A DNA stretch of 51,174 nt, from NCBI GenBank assembly GCA_025353105.1, contig JANXRG010000099.1, positions 1 through 51,174 on the forward strand, read 5' to 3'. Of the stretch, positions 43,300 through 51,174 are shown one piece after another. The notes beneath the pieces were generated by a model. It had not been told where the DNA came from. It did not search any database and saw only the letters and a program-made list of their open reading frames with translations. Position 1 is the first letter of the stretch, and every line of letters begins with the position of its first letter. The translations under genes and the position numbers were made by a program. The DNA comes from Verrucomicrobiota bacterium. Its GTDB lineage: Bacteria; Verrucomicrobiota; Verrucomicrobiia; Chthoniobacterales; SZAS-18.

Positions 43300-43710
43300 A
43301 TGAACCGATTCCCCGCGATGGTGGCCCTTCTTTTCCTGGGCGGATGCGTCGCCACGCCCGTGGACACCCCGAGCGGCCGTCCGGAGGTTTCGATACCGAA
43401 TGACAACATGGTGGCATTCCGCGCGCGGCTGATCGATCAATTGGGGAGTCAGGGCGCGTTTGTCGGGAGCGCCAGCGCGGAGGCTTTGGAATTTGGAGAT
43501 GTGCCCTATCGCGCGGGTACGGGCGTGCCGGTAAGGCTCGGGTTGGTGATCTCTTTCGCGAGAGGAGCGGAGACGACCCGGGTGTTCGCGGCGTGGCGCG
43601 GCACTTCCTTCAATCCGGTGACCCGCACGCAAACGATGGTCACCCTGGATGCTTTCAGCAGCCGGCAGCAGGCGCAGGCCATGCTGGAGAAGGCCGCTGG
43701 ACTCGACTGA
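43300..43710 (+). CDS. Small lipoprotein of unknown function
   Basis: The ATG at 43300 opens a 136-residue product with a lipoprotein signal (MVALLFLGGC, Cys at about residue 16). The mature part is small: 'VDTPSGRPEVSIPNDNMVAF', 'GSASAEALEFGDVPYRAGTG' and 'RVFAAWRGTSFNPVTRTQTM'. I know no family. It is probably inserted in the outer membrane. A strong hairpin terminator follows 109 bp after the stop. Confidence 0.7.
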   Translation: MNRFPAMVALLFLGGCVATPVDTPSGRPEVSIPNDNMVAFRARLIDQLGSQGAFVGSASAEALEFGDVPYRAGTGVPVRLGLVISFARGAETTRVFAAWRGTSFNPVTRTQTMVTLDAFSSRQQAQAMLEKAAGLD

Positions 43711-43818
43711 CGTGGTTGCGCGCCGGCCGCCGCTCCGTCGGGTGTCCTTTATCATTCGACTTTCGACGCGGGGAACAAGCGTCCGTCCCATTAACGACAA
43801 TGCCGAGTTAACGTGCAA

Positions 43819-43852
43819 ATGCCCTCCCGAGCTCTTCTGAGCGGGAGGGCAT
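43819..43852. terminator. Bidirectional hairpin terminator
   Basis: ATGCCCTCCC and GGGAGGGCAT form a perfect 10-bp stem. Inside it GA is bulged, and GCTC/GAGC closes around a TTCT loop. It lies between convergent genes ending at 43710 (plus) and 43892 (minus), with no other function evident. A poly-T tract is absent, as is common in such organisms. Confidence 0.75.
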
Positions 43853-43891
43853 CAGCTTGAATCTCAGGTTTCGCGAGCGATCACGTGCCTG

Positions 43892-44353
43892 TTACGGCTT
43901 GTCGTACCACGACATGCTTTCGACTTTCTTTCCCTGCGCATCGGTTCCGCTGGTGGTGACGGTGCGGCTCTTGCCGTCAGCCGAGACGACAATTTTTCCG
44001 GTGGCAGTCACGGTTCCAGCTTTCTTGACGGAGAGGTCCAGCGTGTTGGCATCAACCGTCTTGTACGACCGCATGTCCGATGTTGGATCGCCGGTGACGG
44101 GATAATCTTTCCCGTCAAACTTGCCGATCCATTCGTTGTGCGTGGGCTTGCCGTCCTTGTCGGTCCCGTCCACGATGACCTTCACGTTGTCACCAGCGGC
44201 CGCATAGACCACGGTAATGATCTTGCCTCCCGCCGGATTGAGTTTCGATTTGGCCTCGTTGAGTTTCCAAGTGCCCATCTGGGGACTGGCGAGACACACT
44301 GCCGTAGCGGCAAGGCTCAGCGCCAGCGTCAATACCATCGTTTTTGTTTTCAT
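43892..44353 (-). CDS. Small exported protein of unknown function (MGTWKLNEAKSK family)
   Basis: From ATG 44353 (GGGGG upstream) the 153-residue product has a signal peptide (MVLTLALSLAATAVCLASP). The mature part reads 'QMGTWKLNEAKSKLNPAGGK', 'DGTDKDGKPTHNEWIGKFDG' and 'KDYPVTGDPTSDMRSYKTVD', with beta-strand repeats and a C-terminal 'KSRTVTTSGTDAQGKKVES'. I associate the pattern with lipocalin-like small exported proteins found in Acidobacteriota and Verrucomicrobiota. Function is unknown. Confidence 0.75.
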   Translation of the reverse strand: MKTKTMVLTLALSLAATAVCLASPQMGTWKLNEAKSKLNPAGGKIITVVYAAAGDNVKVIVDGTDKDGKPTHNEWIGKFDGKDYPVTGDPTSDMRSYKTVDANTLDLSVKKAGTVTATGKIVVSADGKSRTVTTSGTDAQGKKVESMSWYDKP

Positions 44354-44493
44354 GTGGCCCCCATGAAACGAGAAGGTGACGGCGCTGTCCAATCTCTTTC
44401 TCGCTTGCAGGCAGCTAATTGGTGCTGGTCGCATCGGTTTTCTCCGTTCGTGCACCAGCAGGAAGTGTCTGGCTCTCGACTCGCGACCTCTGG

Positions 44494-46899
44494 TTACTTG
44501 ATCGACTCCTTGGGGGCGAGCATCGCGACCATGGCGTCGAAGCGCGCATCCCCGCGCAGGGAATCCCAGTCGTAACCGAGCTTCAGGTCGGCATACGACG
44601 GACCCCCGGGGATGGCGGTCACGACCGCGAGCAATTCCAAGGCGAGATCCTTTTCACCCAATATGGCGTGAACCGCCGCCATGTCAGTGAGGTAGCGCGG
44701 CGCGTCGATTTTATCGCGGCTCAGTGGGACAAGATCGCATGCACGCTTGGCCTCGCGAATCGCATCCTCGCGCCGACCCAGGTACGCATCGATCACCGCG
44801 AGACGGCAGAGTGCCGGCGCGGTGTCGCCCTGCGCCAACAGGACTTGGCTCACCTCCGCGCGGGCCCCGGTGAATGCAGAGCGGGCCGCCTCGGCGTCGC
44901 CGCGCATGCGGGCCAGGCGCCCCGCGTACCAGGCGCGTGGTCCGGGGAAACCATCCCGATCCGTCAGGCCCGCCGCGGGCAACACCTCATAGGCGATGGC
45001 GGCAGCGGTCGGGTCGCGTTCCCATTCCGCCAGGTCGAATGATTCGGCCGCCACATCGCGCGCCGCGTCCGGCCCGACGGCCTCCGCGATGTTGATTGCA
45101 GCGCGAGCCGGTTTCAAATCGGCTGTCCATTCCGCTTGGGTAAAGGCCAGGATCAGGCGGGCAGTATCCGCCGCCATGTAGGGGTCCTGGGTGATCGACT
45201 CCATCGCGTCACGATAGCGGCGCATCGCCCGGTAGGTGGACCACAGGTTGACCATGACCCGTCGACTTTGTGGATCCAATTCCCGCGCCCGCCGCAGGTT
45301 TCGCAGGGCGTCTTCCCACCGGCCCTCCCGCCGGTCAATTAGGCCGAGGAAGCCGGGTATTTCCGCGTCGTTCGGCAGCAGGCGCTTCGCCAGTTCGAGT
45401 TCCCGCCGCGCCGCGCCCAGATCTCGGAAACCCCAATACGAATGGATGGCGCGCGCGAGGTGCGTTTCGCCGGCCTCCGGATTGAGCATCTCCGTGGCTC
45501 GCACCGCGGCCTCCGCCAAGGCCAGCCGATTTGTCGTATGATCGTGATTGAACCAGTAGATCAGATCGTGAACTTGGGCGAGCTGCGCTTGCGCGAGCAG
45601 AAACGACGGGTCTCGGGCTACCGCATCGTCCAGAAGCTGGGCGCATTGCAGGAGCACCTCCCTGTCGTTGACCGCTCCCCGCGTTCGATCCTTGAGTTCG
45701 AGGGCCCGCCGATACAGATCGTACGCGATCATATCCTTCGTCGGAGGCTGAGCGATCGCCACTTTTTCCGCTGGGGAAATCTTGGCCCGTAACTGGGCCG
45801 CGATCGCCTCCGCCACCTCGCTCTGGATCGCAAAAACGTCCGCCAGATCGCGGTCGTATCGCTGCGCCCAAACGTGCGCGTCGGAACGCGTGTCGATGAG
45901 CTGCGCCGTCACGCGCACTTTGCCTCCCGCCCGCTGCACGCTGCCCTCGAGCACGTAGGCGACACCGAGGGTGTTGCCAATCTCGCGAAGATTGCGTTGC
46001 ACGCCGGTCTTGTAGTGCATCACCGACGAGCGGCTGATCACCTTCAAATCCGCGATCCGCGCGAGGTCGGTCAGGATCTCATCCTGCATTCCGTTCGTAA
46101 AAAAAGCGTTCTCCTCGTCCTTGCTGAGGCTGTCGAAGGGAAGCACGGCGATGCTTTTCTCCGGAATCACGGGCGCGACGACCGCGGGCGCAGCGGTTGC
46201 GGGGGTCGCAGTGGTTCCGCGCCCCATGCGCCATGCCAGGAACGCCGCGACGATGGCCACCGCGATCGCCAGCGCCGCCAGGACGAAGCGACGCCGCGCC
46301 GCGACCGACGACTGTTTTGCCCCGGCTTTGCCCGAATCATTTTTCGGCGGGCGCATCGGCGGGAAATCGCGCGGCAAACCGGGGGCGACCAATTGCAGGA
46401 CATCAACCGACTGAGTGGGATCATCGAGCGGGCTCGAGCCGATCCTGACGAGGGTGGCATCGACGTCGCGCTCTGCTGCGATCACCTCCGCCGCGGCGGC
46501 CGACACGAGAATTTGCCCGCCATGCGCCAGGTCGAGCAAACGCGCCGTGCGGTTCAACGCGGGGCCGAAGAAATCCTTGCCGCGTCGTTCCGCGCTGCCG
46601 AAATGCAGCGCCATGCGGACCTTGAGTCCTTCCACCGCGGAAAAATCCTCCACCTGCAGCGCGCGCTGCAGGTCGATGGCGGCATTGGCGGCATCCGCCG
46701 GCCGGGAATAATAGACAAAGAACGCGTCGCCGGCGGCCTTGAAGATCTTGCCGCCATGTTCGCTGGAAAACTTTCGCATGATCGTGTCATGCCGCGCCAC
46801 GGCCTTCTCCATGGCGGCGCGATGCTTCAGCCAGCGCACGCTCGAGCCTTCGATATCCGTAAAGAGAAAAGCGGAAAGCCCGCCGGTGGCAGAGGACAT
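44494..46899 (-). CDS. Class III nucleotide cyclase with TM segment, TolB-like domain and TPRs
   Basis: I use the ATG at 46899 (MSSATGGLSAFLFTDIEGSS). The cyclase domain (about 1-165) has all key residues: metal Asp15 (FTDIEGSS) and Asp58 (KAAGDAF), Lys54, Asp109 (KDFFG), and Asn116 and Arg120 (ALNRTARLLDLAHGGQI). It should make cAMP or cGMP. A transmembrane helix follows (about 213-235, FVLAALAIAVAIVAAFLAWR). Next is a TolB/FlgO-like domain (EKSIAVLPFDSLSKDEENAF; GVAYVLEGSVQRAGGKVRVT), then TPR-like helices to the end. This layout is a recurring family in which the outer part is thought to sense signals. The gene stands alone. Confidence 0.92.
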   Translation of the reverse strand: MSSATGGLSAFLFTDIEGSSVRWLKHRAAMEKAVARHDTIMRKFSSEHGGKIFKAAGDAFFVYYSRPADAANAAIDLQRALQVEDFSAVEGLKVRMALHFGSAERRGKDFFGPALNRTARLLDLAHGGQILVSAAAAEVIAAERDVDATLVRIGSSPLDDPTQSVDVLQLVAPGLPRDFPPMRPPKNDSGKAGAKQSSVAARRRFVLAALAIAVAIVAAFLAWRMGRGTTATPATAAPAVVAPVIPEKSIAVLPFDSLSKDEENAFFTNGMQDEILTDLARIADLKVISRSSVMHYKTGVQRNLREIGNTLGVAYVLEGSVQRAGGKVRVTAQLIDTRSDAHVWAQRYDRDLADVFAIQSEVAEAIAAQLRAKISPAEKVAIAQPPTKDMIAYDLYRRALELKDRTRGAVNDREVLLQCAQLLDDAVARDPSFLLAQAQLAQVHDLIYWFNHDHTTNRLALAEAAVRATEMLNPEAGETHLARAIHSYWGFRDLGAARRELELAKRLLPNDAEIPGFLGLIDRREGRWEDALRNLRRARELDPQSRRVMVNLWSTYRAMRRYRDAMESITQDPYMAADTARLILAFTQAEWTADLKPARAAINIAEAVGPDAARDVAAESFDLAEWERDPTAAAIAYEVLPAAGLTDRDGFPGPRAWYAGRLARMRGDAEAARSAFTGARAEVSQVLLAQGDTAPALCRLAVIDAYLGRREDAIREAKRACDLVPLSRDKIDAPRYLTDMAAVHAILGEKDLALELLAVVTAIPGGPSYADLKLGYDWDSLRGDARFDAMVAMLAPKESIK

Positions 46900-47100
46900 G
46901 GATAGCGAGGGCTCTGGACAGCCGCTCCAGACGGGAAGTTGCCAGAGGGTGCCAGCGTTGCAAAGTCGCATCTGGGCGGGACCGGCGGCAAGGAGCCGGT
47001 TGCTTTGTTGAACCGCGCCGGCGCGGTCGTCAGGCAGGCTGCTTCCGCAATAATTTCGCCATTAGTCATTGGTTGGTAACGAATTTGCTTGGTACGTAGC

Positions 47101-50097
47101 ATGATCTTGAACGCAAGACTCGCGACCTTCCCCCTGGCCCTATGTCTCCTGGTCAGCGCCGCGTGGGGCCAGACCACCCTTCGCGTGGAGGTGGTCGACG
47201 ACACGGGCAGCACGTTCTCGCCGTATCTGCTGCTCGTGGGCCAGGATGCAGCGGGGGCGGGCACGACCACCTATCCGCTAAGCATCGATCCGGCCGGCGG
47301 CAATCTGGCCCTGGCCGATGCCGGCCTGGCCACCAACAACGTCGCCCCGCTGTCGATCAACCAGCTGAAACCGGCGGGCTACAACGTGACCTCGCTCTAC
47401 ACCGGCCAACCACGTCCGGTTTACTATTTCAATGTCACCACGATCGGCGCGGGCGCCTTCATGGTGTTCCAAAACGACGGTAGTCGCACGGTCCCGTTTA
47501 CGTACATCAACAACGCGAATCCCAGCCCGGTCACGGCAAATTATCGCTTCGACCAATGCGAGATCACGTTCAATTCCAACATCACGAGCGGCGCAAATCT
47601 CACGAGCATCGATGCGTTCAGCATGCCGATGCAGTACGAGCTTTTCACGGGCACGTATCCGAATCTCACGCCGGTGGATCAGCGTAAATATTATCTTTCG
47701 ACGCAGTCGATGCTGACGGCATTTCAAAACATCGGCGCGGGCCAGGCGCTCTACAAACTGGGGCCTGCCACCACGCCGGTGAAAGGCTGGACGCCCGCTG
47801 ACGGCATGGCGCAATTTGTGCGCGCGCTTGGGCCGGGGCAGGCGGCTGCCCCGAGTTCGTTGGGGAATCCTGCGCCGTATCCGACGTTTGCGACGTACCT
47901 GCAGCAAGTGGTCGGGCCGCCGGCGGCGGCGACGTTTACCATCGCCGGCAATGCCAACGGCAGCGGTTATTCGTACACCGGCCAGGTGCAGAGCGACAAT
48001 CACGGCGGTTACCAGATTCTCCTTAACAACGGCACCACGAATCCTCCGCCACCGAGTCCCCTTCCGAGCGGCGCAAATGTGACGGTCAATCTGCCGATCA
48101 ACCAGAAGGCCACGGCTTCCGCTACCGGCTCGGCCAGCGGCGCACTGACCGCCCTCAACGTGAACACGGCGGGGGCCGGCTACAACAATCCGCCCATTGT
48201 GACCATCAGCCCTCCCACCATCTTCCCCGCCGCGGCGTCAGCCAATGTCGCCGGTGGGGCAGTCACCGGCTTTAACATCATCAGCGCCGGCTCCGGCTAC
48301 ACCAGCGTGCCGACCGTCACCATAACCTCGCCGGTCGGCACTGGCGCGGCGGCGACCGCCATCCTCACGGGCGGTGCGGTCACCGGTTTCAGCATCACCA
48401 ACGCTGGCAGCGGGTACACCGGACCGCCGAATGTTAGCCTGAGCCCTCCGCCCCCCGGTTCCACCGCCACGGCGACGGCCAACGTCTCCGCTGGTGCGGT
48501 CACCGGCCTTAACATTGCCGATGCCGGCGCCGGCTACACCAGTGCGGCCGCCGTGAACATCACGCCGCCCGCCGGCAGCATGGACACCTTTCTTTACGGT
48601 GCCACCCTCAGCGCAGACGCGTTTTCCGTAGTGGGTGTTTCCTATGCCACCCTGCAGGCCGATACCAATATCGTGTATGGGGCCATTGCGCGTGACGCGC
48701 TGGCGGCGATCAATTTTGGTTACGTAAACGGCCGGTATGGGTCCTCGAGCGTGACCTGGTACGGTGCCGCACCCACCGCCTTTCCGTTCGGACTCTCGCG
48801 CGCGACCAATGACGGTTATTATAATCCGTGGGCGGCGATCCTGTATAATAACAGCGATGCCTATGGATTTGCGTTCAGCGACCGCAGCGGTCCATCGCCG
48901 CTGATGGGCTTGCAAGCCGGGCAAACGATGCGCATCACGCTGCTGCCGGATGCCAGGCTCGATTCGCCCAAGCCGTATGTGGCGGACGTCCAACCCACGT
49001 CCATGGAAATCGAATGGCAGGCTGTGCCTAACGCAACAGGCTATTTGATCACGGTTCTAGCCCCCAGGGGCATTTCGCCGATAAACGTGGCAGCTCAGGC
49101 GGGGATAAATCGTTTCCCTTTGTCGGGTTTAAACCAGGCCACGCCTTACACGTTCACCGTCGCGGCGACCGGCACGGCCAGCAGCAAACCGCTGATCAGC
49201 CCGGCGCAGCCCGTCCAAGGCCGCACCACCGGCACCCGCGCGACCGTGACCGGCGCAGTGCAGTTCAACATGGCAATGTCGTGGAGTCCTCCGACGACGA
49301 TTGCTAGTCCGCCGGCCGTGAGTTTCGACAACCAGACGCTGACCTATCAATCCAACACGCAATGGCTCAACAATGGATTGAACGCCACCTTGTCCGGCGT
49401 CACGGGCAGCGCGAACCAATATGTAATGACGCTGCAGGACGCGAACCAGCAGGTGATTTTCACCAATATCATCACCGCCACGTTTTCGCTGGTCGCGGGC
49501 TCAACGACAAACTTCACCGTCAGCGAGGGCACGCTCTTCGGAAATGCCCAGCCGCTCACGCCGAGTCCGCCCGCCGCGTCGTATGTCTCCAATGGCGGGA
49601 GCGGTCAAGCGCTCACGCTGGCGGTGCCCTTCAATCCCATTCCCCAAAAAGCCTTCGCGCCAGCGCTCGTCCCGGGCGTAGGCTACAACCAATGGGTGAG
49701 CGGGTTTACCGGCCTGGCAAATGCCGCGCCCGCCGCGGCACCGCAAAATGACGGGATCAGCAACCTGCAGAAGTATTTTCAGGGTCTCGATCCCCTGGTG
49801 ACCGGCCCATTCGACGCCACCGCCGCTGACGTCACGACCGACCAACTGGTCTTCCGGTACCGCAAGAGCAAATCGATCACCGGCGTGACGCCGCAGGTGG
49901 AGTGGTCCGCGGATTTGCTGATCTGGCAGACCAGCGACGTGACGTTCGATCCTGAACAGGACTTCGGTGATCACCTGCAATGCACCGCGCGTGTCTCGCG
50001 CGCGAGCGGCGCGGCAAGGTTCATCCGGCTCCGCGTTATCTTGACCCAGGCAAGGTCGCCGAAGGGATCCGCTCCGCAGCTGGGCCCACGCCGCTGA
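47101..50097 (+). CDS. Secreted GH64-like (beta-1,3-glucanase) protein with inserted repeats and Fn3 domain
   Basis: The 998-residue product has a signal peptide (about 1-23, ending AAWGQ). The GH64/thaumatin-like glucanase signature is clear: 'RFDQCEITFNSNITSGANLT' and 'SIDAFSMPMQYELF' hold a Glu and an Asp placed like the catalytic pair reported for GH64 enzymes. Residues about 341-488 are 3-4 repeats of about 39 residues (GYTSVPTVTITSPVGTGAAA; TAILTGGAVTGFSITNAGS). The GH64-like sequence then resumes (MDTFLYGATLSADAFSVVG; SRATNDGYYNPWAAILYNNS). A fibronectin III domain (about 620-710) and a C-terminal 'FRYRKSKSITGVTPQVEWSA' module follow. It probably cleaves beta-1,3-glucan outside the cell. 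Confidence 0.85.
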   Translation: MILNARLATFPLALCLLVSAAWGQTTLRVEVVDDTGSTFSPYLLLVGQDAAGAGTTTYPLSIDPAGGNLALADAGLATNNVAPLSINQLKPAGYNVTSLYTGQPRPVYYFNVTTIGAGAFMVFQNDGSRTVPFTYINNANPSPVTANYRFDQCEITFNSNITSGANLTSIDAFSMPMQYELFTGTYPNLTPVDQRKYYLSTQSMLTAFQNIGAGQALYKLGPATTPVKGWTPADGMAQFVRALGPGQAAAPSSLGNPAPYPTFATYLQQVVGPPAAATFTIAGNANGSGYSYTGQVQSDNHGGYQILLNNGTTNPPPPSPLPSGANVTVNLPINQKATASATGSASGALTALNVNTAGAGYNNPPIVTISPPTIFPAAASANVAGGAVTGFNIISAGSGYTSVPTVTITSPVGTGAAATAILTGGAVTGFSITNAGSGYTGPPNVSLSPPPPGSTATATANVSAGAVTGLNIADAGAGYTSAAAVNITPPAGSMDTFLYGATLSADAFSVVGVSYATLQADTNIVYGAIARDALAAINFGYVNGRYGSSSVTWYGAAPTAFPFGLSRATNDGYYNPWAAILYNNSDAYGFAFSDRSGPSPLMGLQAGQTMRITLLPDARLDSPKPYVADVQPTSMEIEWQAVPNATGYLITVLAPRGISPINVAAQAGINRFPLSGLNQATPYTFTVAATGTASSKPLISPAQPVQGRTTGTRATVTGAVQFNMAMSWSPPTTIASPPAVSFDNQTLTYQSNTQWLNNGLNATLSGVTGSANQYVMTLQDANQQVIFTNIITATFSLVAGSTTNFTVSEGTLFGNAQPLTPSPPAASYVSNGGSGQALTLAVPFNPIPQKAFAPALVPGVGYNQWVSGFTGLANAAPAAAPQNDGISNLQKYFQGLDPLVTGPFDATAADVTTDQLVFRYRKSKSITGVTPQVEWSADLLIWQTSDVTFDPEQDFGDHLQCTARVSRASGAARFIRLRVILTQARSPKGSAPQLGPRR

Positions 50098-50189
50098 CCC
50101 TCCGTTCGGTCGCCCCGGTGGCATCCGATTTTCTGCCGAAGCTCCGCGTCCCGGACGCTGGGCACGGTTTTCGCTGAGTAAGTATCCAT

Positions 50190-50657
50190 ATGAACGGGAA
50201 AACCGCTGCGTTGATTCTGGCTGCCGTCGCCCTGGGCGGCTGTAGCGGTCACTCGGAGCAAGCCCGCGTCGTGATGCTCAAAGCGCTCGATCTTGAGTGT
50301 CTGCACACGGAATTGCTTTATTCGGACCTGGTCAAATTCCATCAATCCTACCCGCGCGTCTCGCTGAACCGGGGTGGTGAGACCGCCTCGAGCTCTTCGA
50401 ATGAGCTGCGTGCGATGACGGAGGAGGTAGTTGAAATTTTTTCGAAATCGCCGGGCGAGCACGGAGAGCTTGCGCGCATCGCCTGCGAGCTTGTTATCGT
50501 CACGGGCGAGGCACAAGCGGCGATGAAATCCGGGGACGCGCTCTCGCATTTGAAAATTGCAGCCGTCGCAAGCGCGATCCGGCGAATGCGTGAATTGCAG
50601 GCCAGGCTTTCTTTCCTGGCGCCCACCGGAACGCTTGAGTCGCTTCCAAGAGCTTGA
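50190..50657 (+). CDS. Small lipoprotein of unknown function
   Basis: The 155-residue product has a lipoprotein signal (MNGKTAALILAAVALGGCSG, Cys18). The mature part is alpha-helical ('ARVVMLKALDLECLHTELLY', 'ELRAMTEEVVEIFSKSPGEH', 'AAVASAIRRMRELQARLSFL'). No family recognised. The gene lies 92 bp after the glucanase-like gene and could share its transcript. Confidence 0.75.
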   Translation: MNGKTAALILAAVALGGCSGHSEQARVVMLKALDLECLHTELLYSDLVKFHQSYPRVSLNRGGETASSSSNELRAMTEEVVEIFSKSPGEHGELARIACELVIVTGEAQAAMKSGDALSHLKIAAVASAIRRMRELQARLSFLAPTGTLESLPRA

Positions 50658-51011
50658 AGTTGGACGATTGAAGAGCGGCATTGGTTCGCGCCGCCAGCGT
50701 GGAAGGAAGCCCGACCGCCGTGTCGGGTTGGGGAGCGCGCTCGTCCCGCCGGACCGTCGCCCTTTGTGATATGCGATTTCCCGCAGTCACCAGAGACCTG
50801 TCCCTGGAGGCGAGGGGTTGAGCCGGCGCCTGGCATTGAGACAAATCCAGGCTGCAACGACGTCACCGCGCGCGGAGTCGGCTGACGGGCGGCGGATGCA
50901 GCGCCGAATGTTTCAAATCTGTCGCTGTGGAACGAAGTTTTCCCACTCAGAGCTTGCTCCTTTCCTTGAATAAGTTCCGCGCGGCTGTTGCTGGGGTGCG
51001 ATTCAGAGATA
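50658..51011. other. Intergenic stretch with a weak hairpin
   Basis: A CCCGAC-cgccgt-GTCGGG hairpin lies near 50709-50726 and may end transcription of the lipoprotein gene. Otherwise I see nothing; short frames on both strands are not protein-like. Confidence 0.4.
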
Positions 51012-51174
51012 ATGAGCTCTCCCGAAAAACCAGCGCTTCAGCCGCAAGTTTTGCCGACGAGTGGCATTGACTCCAAGGCGCCCAAATCCACGACTCGCTT
51101 GGGGGATGCACTAATTCGGTTCAGCGATTTGGTCTACTTTCTGGAATGCGGCGATGACTCCATGTGGAGCTGGA
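51012..51174 (+). CDS. Unknown protein, 5' part only
   Basis: From ATG 51012 the frame stays open to the window end and reads MSSPEKPALQPQVLPTSGID, then SKAPKSTTRLGDALIRFSDL and VYFLECGDDSMWSW. The N-terminus is polar, with no signal peptide. No family can be named from 54 residues. The ribosome binding site is weak (CAGAGAT). Confidence 0.5.
   Translation, partial: MSSPEKPALQPQVLPTSGIDSKAPKSTTRLGDALIRFSDLVYFLECGDDSMWSW

Overview
The window is a GC-rich bacterial chromosome segment. Its gene content suggests the phylum Verrucomicrobiota, possibly an Opitutaceae- or Chthoniobacterales-like soil or freshwater organism. This placement is inferred from protein families, because no rRNA or other marker gene is present. 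Supporting families are NxxGxxAF-repeat proteins, a beta-helix protein with the MKTLDQ-type N-terminus, a large secreted glucanase-like protein with an 'FRYRKSK...VEWSADL' C-terminus, a C-terminal 'YQLQRSGSL...GFYRV' module, DUF2911 and DUF3142 proteins, and a class III fructose-bisphosphatase. Most genes stand alone or in pairs. No tRNA, rRNA, CRISPR array or intact transposase gene was seen.

Layout. 1-6048: the 5' end of an ankyrin-type exported protein (minus), a DUF2911/TPR protein, a DUF1761-like membrane protein, an unknown exported protein and a large Ser/Thr kinase-pseudokinase-FGE-like receptor. 6056-12361: an eroded accessory segment bounded by a truncated copy (6056-6190) and a full copy (11873-12361) of one small exported-protein gene in the same orientation. 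Between them lie a REPIN-like 226-bp element that seems to be an internally deleted REP-associated transposase unit, a beta-helix gene with two compensating frameshifts, an intact NxxGxxAF protein, a gene with an in-frame amber codon and a frameshifted membrane-protein gene. 12425-16899: a minus-strand three-gene operon with overlapping ends (DUF3142 lipoprotein, large exported helical protein, Tat-exported aldo/keto reductase). 17139-20088: a TRAP transporter operon (P-Q-M) with coupled GTGA and ATGA junctions. 20185-27404: tricorn-like S41 protease, TrhO tRNA hydroxylase, a small Asp-tailed exported protein and class III FBPase, all minus.

27596-36857: a protealysin-like M4 protease followed 4 bp later by its emfourin-type inhibitor, a class V aminotransferase, an unknown exported protein, a DUF4892/OmpA protein, an alpha/beta-hydrolase lipoprotein, a small GlsB/YeaQ membrane protein, a second NxxGxxAF protein and a Gly/Tyr-rich peptidoglycan-binding protein. 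36945-40172: a RidA-like protein, a DoxX-like membrane protein, a SAM methyltransferase, a HAD phosphatase and a decayed C-terminal fragment of a Kir-type potassium channel. 40276-46899: two large membrane signalling proteins on the minus strand, TIR-TM-TPR (eleven 48-residue repeats) and class III nucleotide cyclase-TM-TolB-like-TPR, separated by two small exported proteins and a strong hairpin terminator. 47101-51174: a GH64-like secreted protein with a repeat block apparently inserted in its catalytic domain, a small lipoprotein and the 5' end of an unknown gene.

The genes do not form one pathway. Themes are envelope and secreted proteins, signal reception (kinase, TIR, cyclase), peptide and glucan breakdown (tricorn, M4, GH64-like), and TRAP uptake of an unknown organic acid. 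I see no clearly new multi-gene defence or biosynthetic system. The most distinctive points are the duplicated-end, decay-rich segment with its RAYT-derived mini-element, the M4-emfourin pair, and the domain fusions in the kinase, TIR, cyclase and glucanase proteins.
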